A stretch of DNA of 36,787 nt from Desulfobacteraceae bacterium (GTDB lineage Bacteria > Desulfobacterota > Desulfobacteria > Desulfobacterales > UBA5616). Location: NCBI GenBank assembly GCA_013791935.1, contig VMSV01000051.1, forward strand, positions 1 through 36,787. The letters are read 5' to 3'. Every line of letters begins with the position of its first letter. The stretch's first letter is position 1. This document shows positions 9,195 through 17,361 of the stretch, piece by piece. Position numbers and translations under genes: made by a program. The notes beneath the pieces are model-generated. The model was given only the letters and a program-made list of their open reading frames with translations, was not told the DNA's origin and did not search any database.

Positions 9195-9584
9195 ATGAAA
9201 AACCCATCCCGACAAAAGGGATTCACCCTGCTTGAAGTCATGGTGACCGTTTCCATCATCGCCATCGCTCTGATCAGCATCTTCGACCTTCATACCCAGA
9301 CCATTTCCATGAACATCGATACCCGGTTCAACGCAACCGCCCCTTTCCTGGCCCGAAAAAAATGGACAGAACTGGAAATGCTTCCCATCCATGAATTGAC
9401 CCCGGGCTCAGGAGATTTCGGCGAGGAGTTCCCGGGATTCGCCTGGAAAGTGGCCGCAGAAGACATCCAGGCCGAAGAGCTGAAAACCAGCCGGTTCCTT
9501 CTGAAAAAAATAGATATTCAAATCAGCTTCAACCATGAAGAAATGGTCTACGAAATGAGGACATATCGTGCGTTCCAGGAATAA
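9195..9584 (+). CDS. gspI: type II secretion minor pseudopilin GspI
   Basis: 129-residue minor pseudopilin. The leader is nine residues, ending at G9|FTLLEVMVTVSIIAIALISI with Glu at mature position 5. Small size and position between GspH and GspJ are those of GspI, which nucleates the pseudopilus tip with GspJ and GspK. Its end overlaps gspJ by 17 nt. Confidence 0.9.
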   Translation: MKNPSRQKGFTLLEVMVTVSIIAIALISIFDLHTQTISMNIDTRFNATAPFLARKKWTELEMLPIHELTPGSGDFGEEFPGFAWKVAAEDIQAEELKTSRFLLKKIDIQISFNHEEMVYEMRTYRAFQE

Positions 9585-10308
9585 ATCAGGGGATCGACAC
9601 AGGTCCGGGATTTTTCGGAAAACCGGGGGATTCACCCTTCTGGAAATTCTCCTTGCCGTATTTATCTTCGGTATTGTCATGGCCACCCTGTTCGGCTCCT
9701 TTAGCGCGATCTTCGGCAATGTGGAAACCATGGAAAACAGGGCCTCCCAATATGATATGGCAAAGACCTGCCTGGATCGTATGAGCGAGGACCTTGCTTC
9801 CTTATATATCACCTCTTCAGATATGTATCCCCTTTATTCCTCGGAAAAAACGGAGGAAAAACCTGACATCCATGTTGTTTCCGGGGACAATGCGACCTCC
9901 GGAGAAAGAACTTTTTCACGTCTTCGGTTCAGTTCCTTTGCCCACCTGCCTTTTGAAGAAAATATTCACAAGGGGGTTGCGCAAATAATTTATTATGTTC
10001 AACAGGTTGAAGGCCGATATCTCCTGAAGCGTTCAGACAGGCTTTATCCCTATCCGGCGGCGGGAGAACCCCCTCCTGGAAAAAACAACACGGATCCGGT
10101 GCTGTGCATGGACATGGAGTCCTTTTCCATCGTGTATTTCGACCAGGAAGGGAAAGAACACGAAACCTGGAACTCCGATTCGGATGAGTTCTCCCATGCA
10201 ACACCCAAAGCCATCGGGATCAAATTGGCCATCGGGGGTGAGCCGAGCACCTTTCATACGGGAACCACGGTTTTGATCCCTGCTTACCGGGAAAAGAAAG
10301 AACCCTGA
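9568..10308 (+). CDS. gspJ: type II secretion minor pseudopilin GspJ
   Basis: 246-residue minor pseudopilin. A basic 21-residue leader ends at G21|FTLLEILLAVFIFGIVMATL, with Glu at mature position 5. It begins with GTG inside the end of gspI; GAGG lies seven bases upstream, and the reading frame has no better start before the pilin site. The globular domain with KAIGIKLAIGG near the C-terminus fits GspJ. It ends one base before gspK. Confidence 0.9.
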   Translation: MRSRNKSGDRHRSGIFRKTGGFTLLEILLAVFIFGIVMATLFGSFSAIFGNVETMENRASQYDMAKTCLDRMSEDLASLYITSSDMYPLYSSEKTEEKPDIHVVSGDNATSGERTFSRLRFSSFAHLPFEENIHKGVAQIIYYVQQVEGRYLLKRSDRLYPYPAAGEPPPGKNNTDPVLCMDMESFSIVYFDQEGKEHETWNSDSDEFSHATPKAIGIKLAIGGEPSTFHTGTTVLIPAYREKKEP

Positions 10309-10309
10309 C

Positions 10310-11401
10310 ATGAAACGAAAAGCCATCCCGGCCATGGGAAATAACCGCGGCATCGCCCTGCTCATCACCCTGGCCGTCATCACGGTTCTCATGACCATTA
10401 CCGTGGAGTTGAACCGAAGGGCCCGTTCCTCCATCACGGCTGCGGCTGCTGCCAGAAACCGGATGACCCTGGAAGCCATGGCTTCCTCCGGGATACAAGG
10501 CGCCATGGCTCTTCTCATCCAAGACAAAATCAATGACCCGCCCTCGGGCCTTGACAGTATTCAAGAAAAATGGGCCGATTCCGAAGGGCTGGCAGCCCTT
10601 GCCCAAAGTCTTGCTTTTGAGAGCGGCGCTGTGGAAATAAAAATAACCGATGAGCTTTCAAGGATTCAAGTGAACACCCTGGTCCAGTTTCCGGGGGGGA
10701 AAGAAGCCAACAATCCCCAGATGTTTTTATGGGAACGCTTTATCCGGATAGCTGAATTATCCGGCGAGGACATGGCGGAATTTGAACCCCGCACCATCAT
10801 CAATTCTTTAAAGGATTGGCTGGATTCGGGCGATGATGATGCAATCACCGGCATGAACGGGGCAGAGTCGGATTACTACCAGAGCCTTGACCCGCCCTAC
10901 GAATGCAAGAACGGACCCCTCAACCATCTGGATGAGCTCACCCTCATTCGGGGTGTCACCCCTGAACTGTATTACGGCCTGGAAGGAATGTTCGGCATAT
11001 CCAATTATGCCACCACCACCACGGGTCCTCGGGGAAACGGCCAGAACGATTATTTTACCGGAAAAATAAACCTCAACACAGCCGAGCTACCAGTGATTGC
11101 GGCGCTTCTGCCCGAAGGAAGCGAAATGCTTGCGCCCAATATCTTAGAGTACCGTGAGGAGATGTCCGAGGATGTCTATATTCATGATCTTTCTAATATC
11201 AACTGGTATAAAAACGCTTCCGGATGCAGTGATCTTAAAATAGAGGAAGCCCTGATCACCGGATTCAGTGATTATTTCAAAATAGAATCCAAGGCCTCCA
11301 TGGGCGATATGGATTTATCGGTGACGGCTCTGATCCAGCGGGTAAAAAAAGCCGATACCGGCAAATGGGAATGTAAAGTCTTGAGTTGGCAACAGGAATA
11401 A
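10310..11401 (+). CDS. gspK: type II secretion minor pseudopilin GspK
   Basis: 363 residues, the largest pseudopilin, which caps the tip complex with GspI and GspJ. The leader ends at G14|IALLITLAVITVLM. It lacks Glu at mature position 5, which is normal for GspK and helps identify it. The long periplasmic part has a helical insert and motifs such as DWLDSGDDD and GKINLNTAELPVIAALLPEG (a saposin-like/T2SSK fold pattern). The ATG directly follows the gspJ stop. Confidence 0.93.
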   Translation: MKRKAIPAMGNNRGIALLITLAVITVLMTITVELNRRARSSITAAAAARNRMTLEAMASSGIQGAMALLIQDKINDPPSGLDSIQEKWADSEGLAALAQSLAFESGAVEIKITDELSRIQVNTLVQFPGGKEANNPQMFLWERFIRIAELSGEDMAEFEPRTIINSLKDWLDSGDDDAITGMNGAESDYYQSLDPPYECKNGPLNHLDELTLIRGVTPELYYGLEGMFGISNYATTTTGPRGNGQNDYFTGKINLNTAELPVIAALLPEGSEMLAPNILEYREEMSEDVYIHDLSNINWYKNASGCSDLKIEEALITGFSDYFKIESKASMGDMDLSVTALIQRVKKADTGKWECKVLSWQQE

Positions 11402-11460
11402 AGTATATTGCAGTTTTTATTCAATTTAAAACAAGGAACCCGGTTCAAAGGGAAAAGGCA

Positions 11461-12927
11461 ATGATCCATAAATTCAGCAGAGGTATTCTGGGGCTGGACA
11501 TAAGATCCGACGGGGTTTCCGCTGTGCTGATGAAAACCGGCATGAAAGGGATTGTCATTGAAGACAGCGTCCACATCCGTTTCTCAAATCCGGAAGACCT
11601 TGAAGAAAAGACCCTTTCCGAAGCCCTTTCTTCCATTGCCTCTCAAATGGATGTTGCAGGCGCTTATTGCATAGCAGCCCTGCCCTTTACACGCCTGTCC
11701 ATTCGTACCCTTGCCGTTCCTTTCATGGATACGAAAAAAATTCGCCAGATTCTTCCCTATGAACTGGAGCCCGCCCTGCCATTGCCCGTTGAAGAGCAGA
11801 TGATCGATTTTATTCTTCTTGAAAAAGGGAGCAAAGACCAGGCCTCAGAGTTGCTCATTGCCTCCGTTGAACAGAAGGAACTGAAATTTTACCTGGATCA
11901 GTTGAAAGCAGCCGGCATGAACCCCGAGGTGATGACCATAAACGGCCATGCAGCCGCGGCAGCCATTGCTGAACGAAGCCCCGGAGAGAACTTCATCTTT
12001 GCGGATATCGGCCGCAAAAAGGTAATGGTTTTTGTGGCCGCAGACGGGAAAATCCAGTTTATCCGTTCCTTTCCCATTCCCTATGAAACCGCAAGAAGGG
12101 CTGCAGGCATTACCACGGGCCTGTTTCACACCGTTCTTGCCCGGGAAGAGCACTATCCCGATAAACCCCTTCCAGACAAAATCATTCTTTCCGGCAGAGG
12201 GTCCAATGAACCGGGTCTCCCAAGGCTTTTGGAAGATCAATTGAATCTTCCGATCCATTCCATGAATTTCGTCAAGGAAACGGAAATCGGGCTCATGGAA
12301 AGCCTCGGCCCTTCATGGGTTCCCATGGATATGGACAATGCCCTTGCTCTTTGCTACTGCGAAACCCAAGGGTTGAAAGGGTTTAATTTTAGGAAAGACT
12401 CCTTTGCCCACAGGAAATTTTGGATGGATCACAAAGCAGATTTCATCCGGACCGGACTTCTTGCCGGCCTGGTTCTGGTTTTGCTTTTCCTGGGCAGCTT
12501 AACGGAAACCCTTATTCTGGAAAGGCAAATGGCTTCGGCAAATCATGAACTCATGGCGGTTTTCAAATCCACATTTCCGGACCGGACCGTGACCCACGCG
12601 CCCCTGGAGCAGATGAAAGCCGAGCTGCAATCCCAAAAAAGTCCGTCGCTCTTCTCCGATGACATGAAAACAGACATCAGAACCATAGACATGTTGAATG
12701 ATATCAGCGTATTGATTCCAAACAACCTGGACATTAAAGTCACCAAGCTGGTTTATGGCCCGGGGACTGTCCTGATTTCAGGGAACACCAAAACGTTCAA
12801 TGCCGTGGATGACATGAAAACCCGTCTTGAGAAATCCGTCCTGTTCAAGGGGGTCACCATTGCTTCGGCCAATCTGAACCGGGCTGGAGACCGGGTGGAT
12901 TTCAAACTTAAAATAGACTTGAGCTGA
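11461..12927 (+). CDS. gspL: type II secretion assembly protein GspL
   Basis: 488-residue bitopic inner membrane protein that links the ATPase GspE to GspM. The N-terminal cytoplasmic half is actin-like (GLDIRSDGVSAVLM, later NFIFADIGRKKVMVF). One membrane segment lies at about residues 328-349 (FIRTGLLAGLVLVLLFLGSL), followed by a small ferredoxin-like periplasmic domain. I use the ATG at 11461, which is preceded by a purine-rich GGGAAAAGG. The frame stays open to a TTG at 11386 inside gspK, but those 25 residues do not fit the family N-terminus. Confidence 0.87.
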   Translation: MIHKFSRGILGLDIRSDGVSAVLMKTGMKGIVIEDSVHIRFSNPEDLEEKTLSEALSSIASQMDVAGAYCIAALPFTRLSIRTLAVPFMDTKKIRQILPYELEPALPLPVEEQMIDFILLEKGSKDQASELLIASVEQKELKFYLDQLKAAGMNPEVMTINGHAAAAAIAERSPGENFIFADIGRKKVMVFVAADGKIQFIRSFPIPYETARRAAGITTGLFHTVLAREEHYPDKPLPDKIILSGRGSNEPGLPRLLEDQLNLPIHSMNFVKETEIGLMESLGPSWVPMDMDNALALCYCETQGLKGFNFRKDSFAHRKFWMDHKADFIRTGLLAGLVLVLLFLGSLTETLILERQMASANHELMAVFKSTFPDRTVTHAPLEQMKAELQSQKSPSLFSDDMKTDIRTIDMLNDISVLIPNNLDIKVTKLVYGPGTVLISGNTKTFNAVDDMKTRLEKSVLFKGVTIASANLNRAGDRVDFKLKIDLS

Positions 12928-12932
12928 TCCTT

Positions 12933-13481
12933 ATGCCAATGATTGCCACCATAACCAAAAACATGACAAAGAGGGAACGCTATGCCGTATTTCTGACGGG
13001 CGCGTTCCTGTGCCTTTTTGTCATGGTTCAGTTCATCGTCTTTCCTTACATGGATGGAAAAGAAACCCTGAAACGCCAGGTGGCACAGAAAACAAAAGAT
13101 CTGGAAGAGATGCTGGTTTTAAAATCCCGGGTTGAGGCCTTGAATCAAACCACGGATTTATCACGAATCAATTTCGCAGGCCGGGATAAGGATTTTACGC
13201 TTTTTTCCTTTCTGGACCGGCTTTCCGGAGAAACGGGCATCAAAGACCACATCACCTATATGAAGCCCTCCAGTTCCGAATCAAAAAACGGGGCCTACAC
13301 GATTTCCCAGGTGGAACTCAAATTAAAAGCCATCACCCTGAAGCAGCTTACGGAATACCTTTACGGGGTGGAAACATCCAGAAATATCATGTTTGTCAAA
13401 CGTCTGACTCTGGATAAGAGCGTAAAGCCCGAGGGCTATGTCGACGTGGTGATGCAGGTGGAAACCTATGAAAAGAAATGA
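12933..13481 (+). CDS. gspM: type II secretion protein GspM
   Basis: 182-residue bitopic protein. A short cytoplasmic N-terminus rich in K and R (MTKRERY) is followed by a membrane helix at about 17-37 and a periplasmic coiled coil plus ferredoxin-like domain. This plan and its place after GspL are those of GspM, the GspL partner that scaffolds the inner membrane platform. It begins 5 nt after gspL and overlaps gspN by 4 nt (ATGA). Confidence 0.85.
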   Translation: MPMIATITKNMTKRERYAVFLTGAFLCLFVMVQFIVFPYMDGKETLKRQVAQKTKDLEEMLVLKSRVEALNQTTDLSRINFAGRDKDFTLFSFLDRLSGETGIKDHITYMKPSSSESKNGAYTISQVELKLKAITLKQLTEYLYGVETSRNIMFVKRLTLDKSVKPEGYVDVVMQVETYEKK

Positions 13482-14338
13482 GAATCATGACCGGTAAGAC
13501 CACCCGTTGGCTTTACGGTGCGGCCTTTGCCGTTTCCGTTTTGTTTTTCGGCTATGTTCTTTTTCCGGAAGACAGGGTCAAGGATCATATGCTTATCTCA
13601 TGGGCCGAAATTTTTCCGGAACTGGATCTCAGCATTCAATCCCTGGCCCCCTCTCTGCCTTTGAGCGCCAAGATGAAAGGGGTTCAAGTGCGGCTTGCAA
13701 ATGGTTTTGGTTTTGACATTCCCTTTATTTCGGTGGGATACAACATTCTGTCCTCTTTGGGATCCATGCGTTCGTATTCCTTTAAGGCGGACGGCTATGA
13801 CGGAAAGGCCGACGGAACCTTCGCCCTGACCAAGAAGGCCCCGGCCCGGAACACGGCGGATATCCATCTTTCGGGAATCCGCATGGAGAAAATAGAGCCG
13901 GTTCAGAAGATCACCAACGGCCTTTTCTCAGGACTTCTGAGTGGAGAAATCACCCATGACAGTGGAAAGGGAAAAGACCCGACCTTTTTGAATCTGGTTT
14001 TGTCAGACTGCAAAATGCCGGTTAAGCTGGCCTTTTTGGATCTTGGGGTCATGGAATTCAAGGATGTGCTGATGGATGCGGCACTCACCGGCCAAAATTT
14101 TGAAATTCGCAAATGCACGCTCAAAGGGGTTCAGGCCGATGGCGACTTTGCGGGACAGATCGCATTCCATGAAGACTTGAACCGAAGCCGGTTGAACCTT
14201 TCAGGCACCATCAACCTCCATCATGAATTTCTCAAAACCTTGCCCCAAAATCAGGCCGCAGGAAATCTCATGACACGAAACGGCATTCGGTTTACGATCA
14301 GCGGCACGTTTGAACAGCCGAAATTTTCCTTAAGGTAA
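13478..14338 (+). CDS. gspN: type II secretion protein GspN
   Basis: 286 residues with an N-terminal membrane segment (about 8-27) and a beta-rich periplasmic region reminiscent of the GspN/AsmA-like family (repeats of short strands ending in ISGTFEQPKFSLR). GspN is an accessory component present in only some T2SS operons; its role is poorly defined. The start overlaps gspM by ATGA. A second in-frame ATG at 13487 is possible. It is followed after 8 nt by gspC. Confidence 0.82.
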   Translation: MRIMTGKTTRWLYGAAFAVSVLFFGYVLFPEDRVKDHMLISWAEIFPELDLSIQSLAPSLPLSAKMKGVQVRLANGFGFDIPFISVGYNILSSLGSMRSYSFKADGYDGKADGTFALTKKAPARNTADIHLSGIRMEKIEPVQKITNGLFSGLLSGEITHDSGKGKDPTFLNLVLSDCKMPVKLAFLDLGVMEFKDVLMDAALTGQNFEIRKCTLKGVQADGDFAGQIAFHEDLNRSRLNLSGTINLHHEFLKTLPQNQAAGNLMTRNGIRFTISGTFEQPKFSLR

Positions 14339-14346
14339 AAACGATC

Positions 14347-15237
14347 ATGACTCTGATCAAACCCTATTTCATCATCATCAATTGCCTGCTTCTGGCTTGT
14401 GTCGCCTACCTGGGGGTGAAAACCGCCTATGACATGGCCGGAACCCGGCTGAAAACCATGAAAACGACCATGGCTCCGGGGAAGCCGTCCGATGCTCCGT
14501 CCGACGGGTCCAGAAAACCTCTGGTCCAGTATGAAGCGATTGCTCGGCGCAATCTTCTTGACGTCAAAACAAAGAATGCGGAAAACGTTGAACCGGTGAA
14601 TATTGAATCCCTGGAGCAGACCGAACTTAAGCTTAAACTTTGGGGCACGGTCATCGGAGTCCCTGCGGATAATAGTTATGCGGTCATTGAGGACACCAAA
14701 TACAGGATTCAAACCCTTTATCACCAGGGGGATTCCATTCAGGATGCCGCCATCAAGATGATCCTTCGGGGAAAGGTGATCCTCCGGGTGAATGACCGGG
14801 ACGAAATTCTGGAAATGGAAAAAGTCCAGGATTCAGGGCCGGATTCCCGCCGAATGGAAAGTCCGGAAATGGCCGACTCTGCTCCGATTCGATCCATGAG
14901 CCCTGCTGTCCCCCAAAGCCAGAAAGTATCCCTGGACCGGGCGGAAATTGACAATGCCTTGGAAAATGTCACCGACCTCATGCAACAGGTAAAAGTCATG
15001 CCCAATTTTGACAACGGCTCGCCTGACGGATTTCGCTTAAGCGGCATCAAGACAGATTCCCTGGTGAGAAAAATGGGCCTGCGAAACGGCGACGTCATCA
15101 CAGGGGTCAATGGAAACCCCATCAGAACCATGGAGGACGCCATGGGATTTTACCAGCAGTTGAGCGGTGCGCCCAATGTGTCCCTTCAAATCAAGAGAAG
15201 AGGAAGAGAAAGAAATATTGAATTCAACATCAAATAA
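14347..15237 (+). CDS. gspC: type II secretion protein GspC
   Basis: 296-residue bitopic protein that connects the platform to the secretin. An N-terminal membrane helix at about 7-25 is followed by the homology region at about 60-150 (YEAIARRNLLDVK, LKLWGTVIG, YAVIEDTKYRIQ), which binds the GspD N0 domain. The C-terminus is a PDZ domain at about 205-295 (FRLSGIKTDSLVRKMGLRNG, DVITGVNGNPI). Here gspC sits directly ahead of gspD, as in canonical operons, but after gspN rather than at the operon head. Confidence 0.92.
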   Translation: MTLIKPYFIIINCLLLACVAYLGVKTAYDMAGTRLKTMKTTMAPGKPSDAPSDGSRKPLVQYEAIARRNLLDVKTKNAENVEPVNIESLEQTELKLKLWGTVIGVPADNSYAVIEDTKYRIQTLYHQGDSIQDAAIKMILRGKVILRVNDRDEILEMEKVQDSGPDSRRMESPEMADSAPIRSMSPAVPQSQKVSLDRAEIDNALENVTDLMQQVKVMPNFDNGSPDGFRLSGIKTDSLVRKMGLRNGDVITGVNGNPIRTMEDAMGFYQQLSGAPNVSLQIKRRGRERNIEFNIK

Positions 15238-15256
15238 AACATGCAAAGAAAAAATT

Positions 15257-17323
15257 ATGAAAACCCGATTCAATTTAAAACCGCCCGTTCTGGATAGGAT
15301 GCAGATGGGCCTGTGGGGTCTGGTTGTTTTTTTCCTTCTATTTTCAGCCTCCCCAATCCGGGCTTTGGAGAACAGCCTTCCGGTAAACGGAAACGGCCAC
15401 ACCTCCAATGGAAGCAACGGAACCAATGGCGACACCAATGGACGATATGTTTCCATCGATTTTAATGATGTGGACATCGAAGTCTTCATTAAATTCATCA
15501 GTGAGCTTACCAACAGAAATTTTGTGGTGGACCGGCGGGTCAAAGGAAAGGTTACCATCATTTCCCCTTCCAAAATATCCATTGGCGAGGCCTACAAAGT
15601 CTTTGAATCCATTCTGGAGGTCAATGGCTTTGCCACGGTGAAAGCTGGCGAAATCACAAAAATCGTGCCGGCGCCCGATGTAAAAACCAAGAACATTCCC
15701 AACATGTTAAGGGCCGAATACGAATCCCCGGATGATCGAATCGTCACCCAGTTGATCCCCCTGAAATACGCGGATCCCGAAGAAGCCAAAAAGCTGTTGA
15801 CCCCCTTGATTTCGAAAAACAGCGTTCTTTTATCCTATGGGCCCACCAACATGCTCATCCTAACGGATGTCTATTCCAATATTCGGCGTCTCATGGAAAT
15901 TCTCAACGTGATTGATGTGGCGGATATCGGGCGGCAATTGACCGTTCTGCCCATTGAGTACGCCGATGCCGTGAAACTGGTCGCTCTTTTGGAAAATATT
16001 TTTGAAACCAAAAAAGCACCGGCAAGAGGAGCTGCGGGGGCTGAAAAATCCGTGAACATGGTGGCGGATGAAAGAACCAACACCATTATCGTCATGGCCA
16101 ACGAGTCGGAAACCCGGAAAATCAAAGACCTCATCGACCTGATGGATCGGGAAACCCCCAAGGGAAACGAGAGAACCCGAGTGTATCGCCTGGAACATGC
16201 CAAAGCGGAAGAAATGGCCACGGTGCTTCAGAGCCTGGGGTCCAAAGCAACTGCCCCAGGTCCAACCACCGGCAACAAATCAAAAGAGTCCGCCATTGCA
16301 GCGGGAAAAGTCAACATCATCGCAGACAAGCCCACCAACAGCCTCGTCATCATGGCTGAAAAAGATGAGTACATGATCATTGAAGACATCATCAAGCAGT
16401 TGGATATTCCCCGGCCCATGGTGTTCATCGAATGCCTGATCATGGAAGTGAATGTGAACAAGGATATGAATATGGGGGTGGAATGGATCGCCGGGAATAA
16501 TTTCAATGATGGATCCGGCATCTATGCAGGTGGATTCAGTGGTGGGGCCAGCAACGCGGATTCCGGGTACAGTTCCATTCCCAATGCAGGCGCTCTGCTG
16601 CCCCCTGGATTTTCCATGGGCTTGTTAAAAGATTCCATGAAAGTGAATGTGGGTGGCGTTGTGGGCTCCGTTACTTTACCCAGCATCGGAGCCATTGTGA
16701 ACGCTTATAAGAAAGATAAGGACGTTCATATTCTATCCACTCCCCAGATCCTTACCACGGACAATGAGGAGGCCACCATATCCGTGGGGAAAAACGTGCC
16801 GTTTAAAACCAAATCCGGTACCGATGTCTCCGCTGCCGATGTCTCCAACATTTTTTATGAAACCTTTGAATACAAGGATGTGGGCATCACGCTTAAAATC
16901 ACGCCCCAGATCAGCAAGGACAGAAAGGTGCGATTGGCCATCAACCAGGAAGTGAGCCGTCTGGAATCCTCGGTGGATTTCAGGCCCACCACCCTGAAGC
17001 GGACTGTGGATACCACCATTATTGTGAATGATAAAAACACCGTGGTGATCGGCGGGTTGATCGATGACAGTTTTTCCAACATCGATTACAAAACCCCCTG
17101 CCTGGGGGACGTCCCCCTGTTCGGCAAAGCCTTTTCATCCACGGCCAAGGCCAATGAAAAAACAAATTTATTTATATTCCTGACCCCCCATGTGATTCAG
17201 AATCCTTCAGAAGCCACGGACATCTACAAGGATAAAAAATTAGAGATGGACTTGATCCAAGAGGGCAAGGTCAAACTCTACGATGAAAACAAACCCAGGG
17301 AACCCGGGAAAACCATTCCCTGA
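15257..17323 (+). CDS. gspD: type II secretion outer membrane secretin GspD
   Basis: 688 residues from the ATG at 15257. A signal peptide of about 36 residues ends in SPIRA, and an unusual N/G-rich linker follows (about 41-60). Periplasmic N0-N3 domains come next (VSIDFNDVDIEVFIKFISEL; ERTNTIIVMANESETRKIKD; KPTNSLVIMAEKDEYMIIED), then the secretin beta-barrel domain (STPQILTTDNEEATISVGKN; TIIVNDKNTVVIGGLIDDS; VPLFGKAFSS). The frame extends upstream to 15167 inside gspC, but the signal peptide fixes the start at 15257. No GspS pilotin gene is seen nearby, and the C-terminal S-domain is short. Confidence 0.95.
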   Translation: MKTRFNLKPPVLDRMQMGLWGLVVFFLLFSASPIRALENSLPVNGNGHTSNGSNGTNGDTNGRYVSIDFNDVDIEVFIKFISELTNRNFVVDRRVKGKVTIISPSKISIGEAYKVFESILEVNGFATVKAGEITKIVPAPDVKTKNIPNMLRAEYESPDDRIVTQLIPLKYADPEEAKKLLTPLISKNSVLLSYGPTNMLILTDVYSNIRRLMEILNVIDVADIGRQLTVLPIEYADAVKLVALLENIFETKKAPARGAAGAEKSVNMVADERTNTIIVMANESETRKIKDLIDLMDRETPKGNERTRVYRLEHAKAEEMATVLQSLGSKATAPGPTTGNKSKESAIAAGKVNIIADKPTNSLVIMAEKDEYMIIEDIIKQLDIPRPMVFIECLIMEVNVNKDMNMGVEWIAGNNFNDGSGIYAGGFSGGASNADSGYSSIPNAGALLPPGFSMGLLKDSMKVNVGGVVGSVTLPSIGAIVNAYKKDKDVHILSTPQILTTDNEEATISVGKNVPFKTKSGTDVSAADVSNIFYETFEYKDVGITLKITPQISKDRKVRLAINQEVSRLESSVDFRPTTLKRTVDTTIIVNDKNTVVIGGLIDDSFSNIDYKTPCLGDVPLFGKAFSSTAKANEKTNLFIFLTPHVIQNPSEATDIYKDKKLEMDLIQEGKVKLYDENKPREPGKTIP

Positions 17324-17329
17324 TGTGGA

Positions 17330-17350
17330 TTTCAAATTCTAAATTTTAAA
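17330..17350 (+). repeat. degenerate tandem heptanucleotide array (3 units) between gspD and gspE
   Basis: Three consecutive seven-base units, TTTCAAA, TTCTAAA and TTTTAAA, fill most of the 38-nt gap before gspE. The pattern resembles the cleaner array at 30224-30251. It takes the place where a ribosome-binding site would be expected. Confidence 0.5.
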
Positions 17351-17361
17351 TTTATTGGATT

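Noticed and set aside
11386-11460. N-terminal extension of GspL from TTG inside gspK
   Set aside because: The added residues do not fit GspL, and ATG 11461 has a purine-rich site and the family N-terminus.
15167-15256. N-terminal extension of GspD inside gspC
   Set aside because: It would place a charged tail before the signal peptide; ATG 15257 gives a normal secretin precursor.
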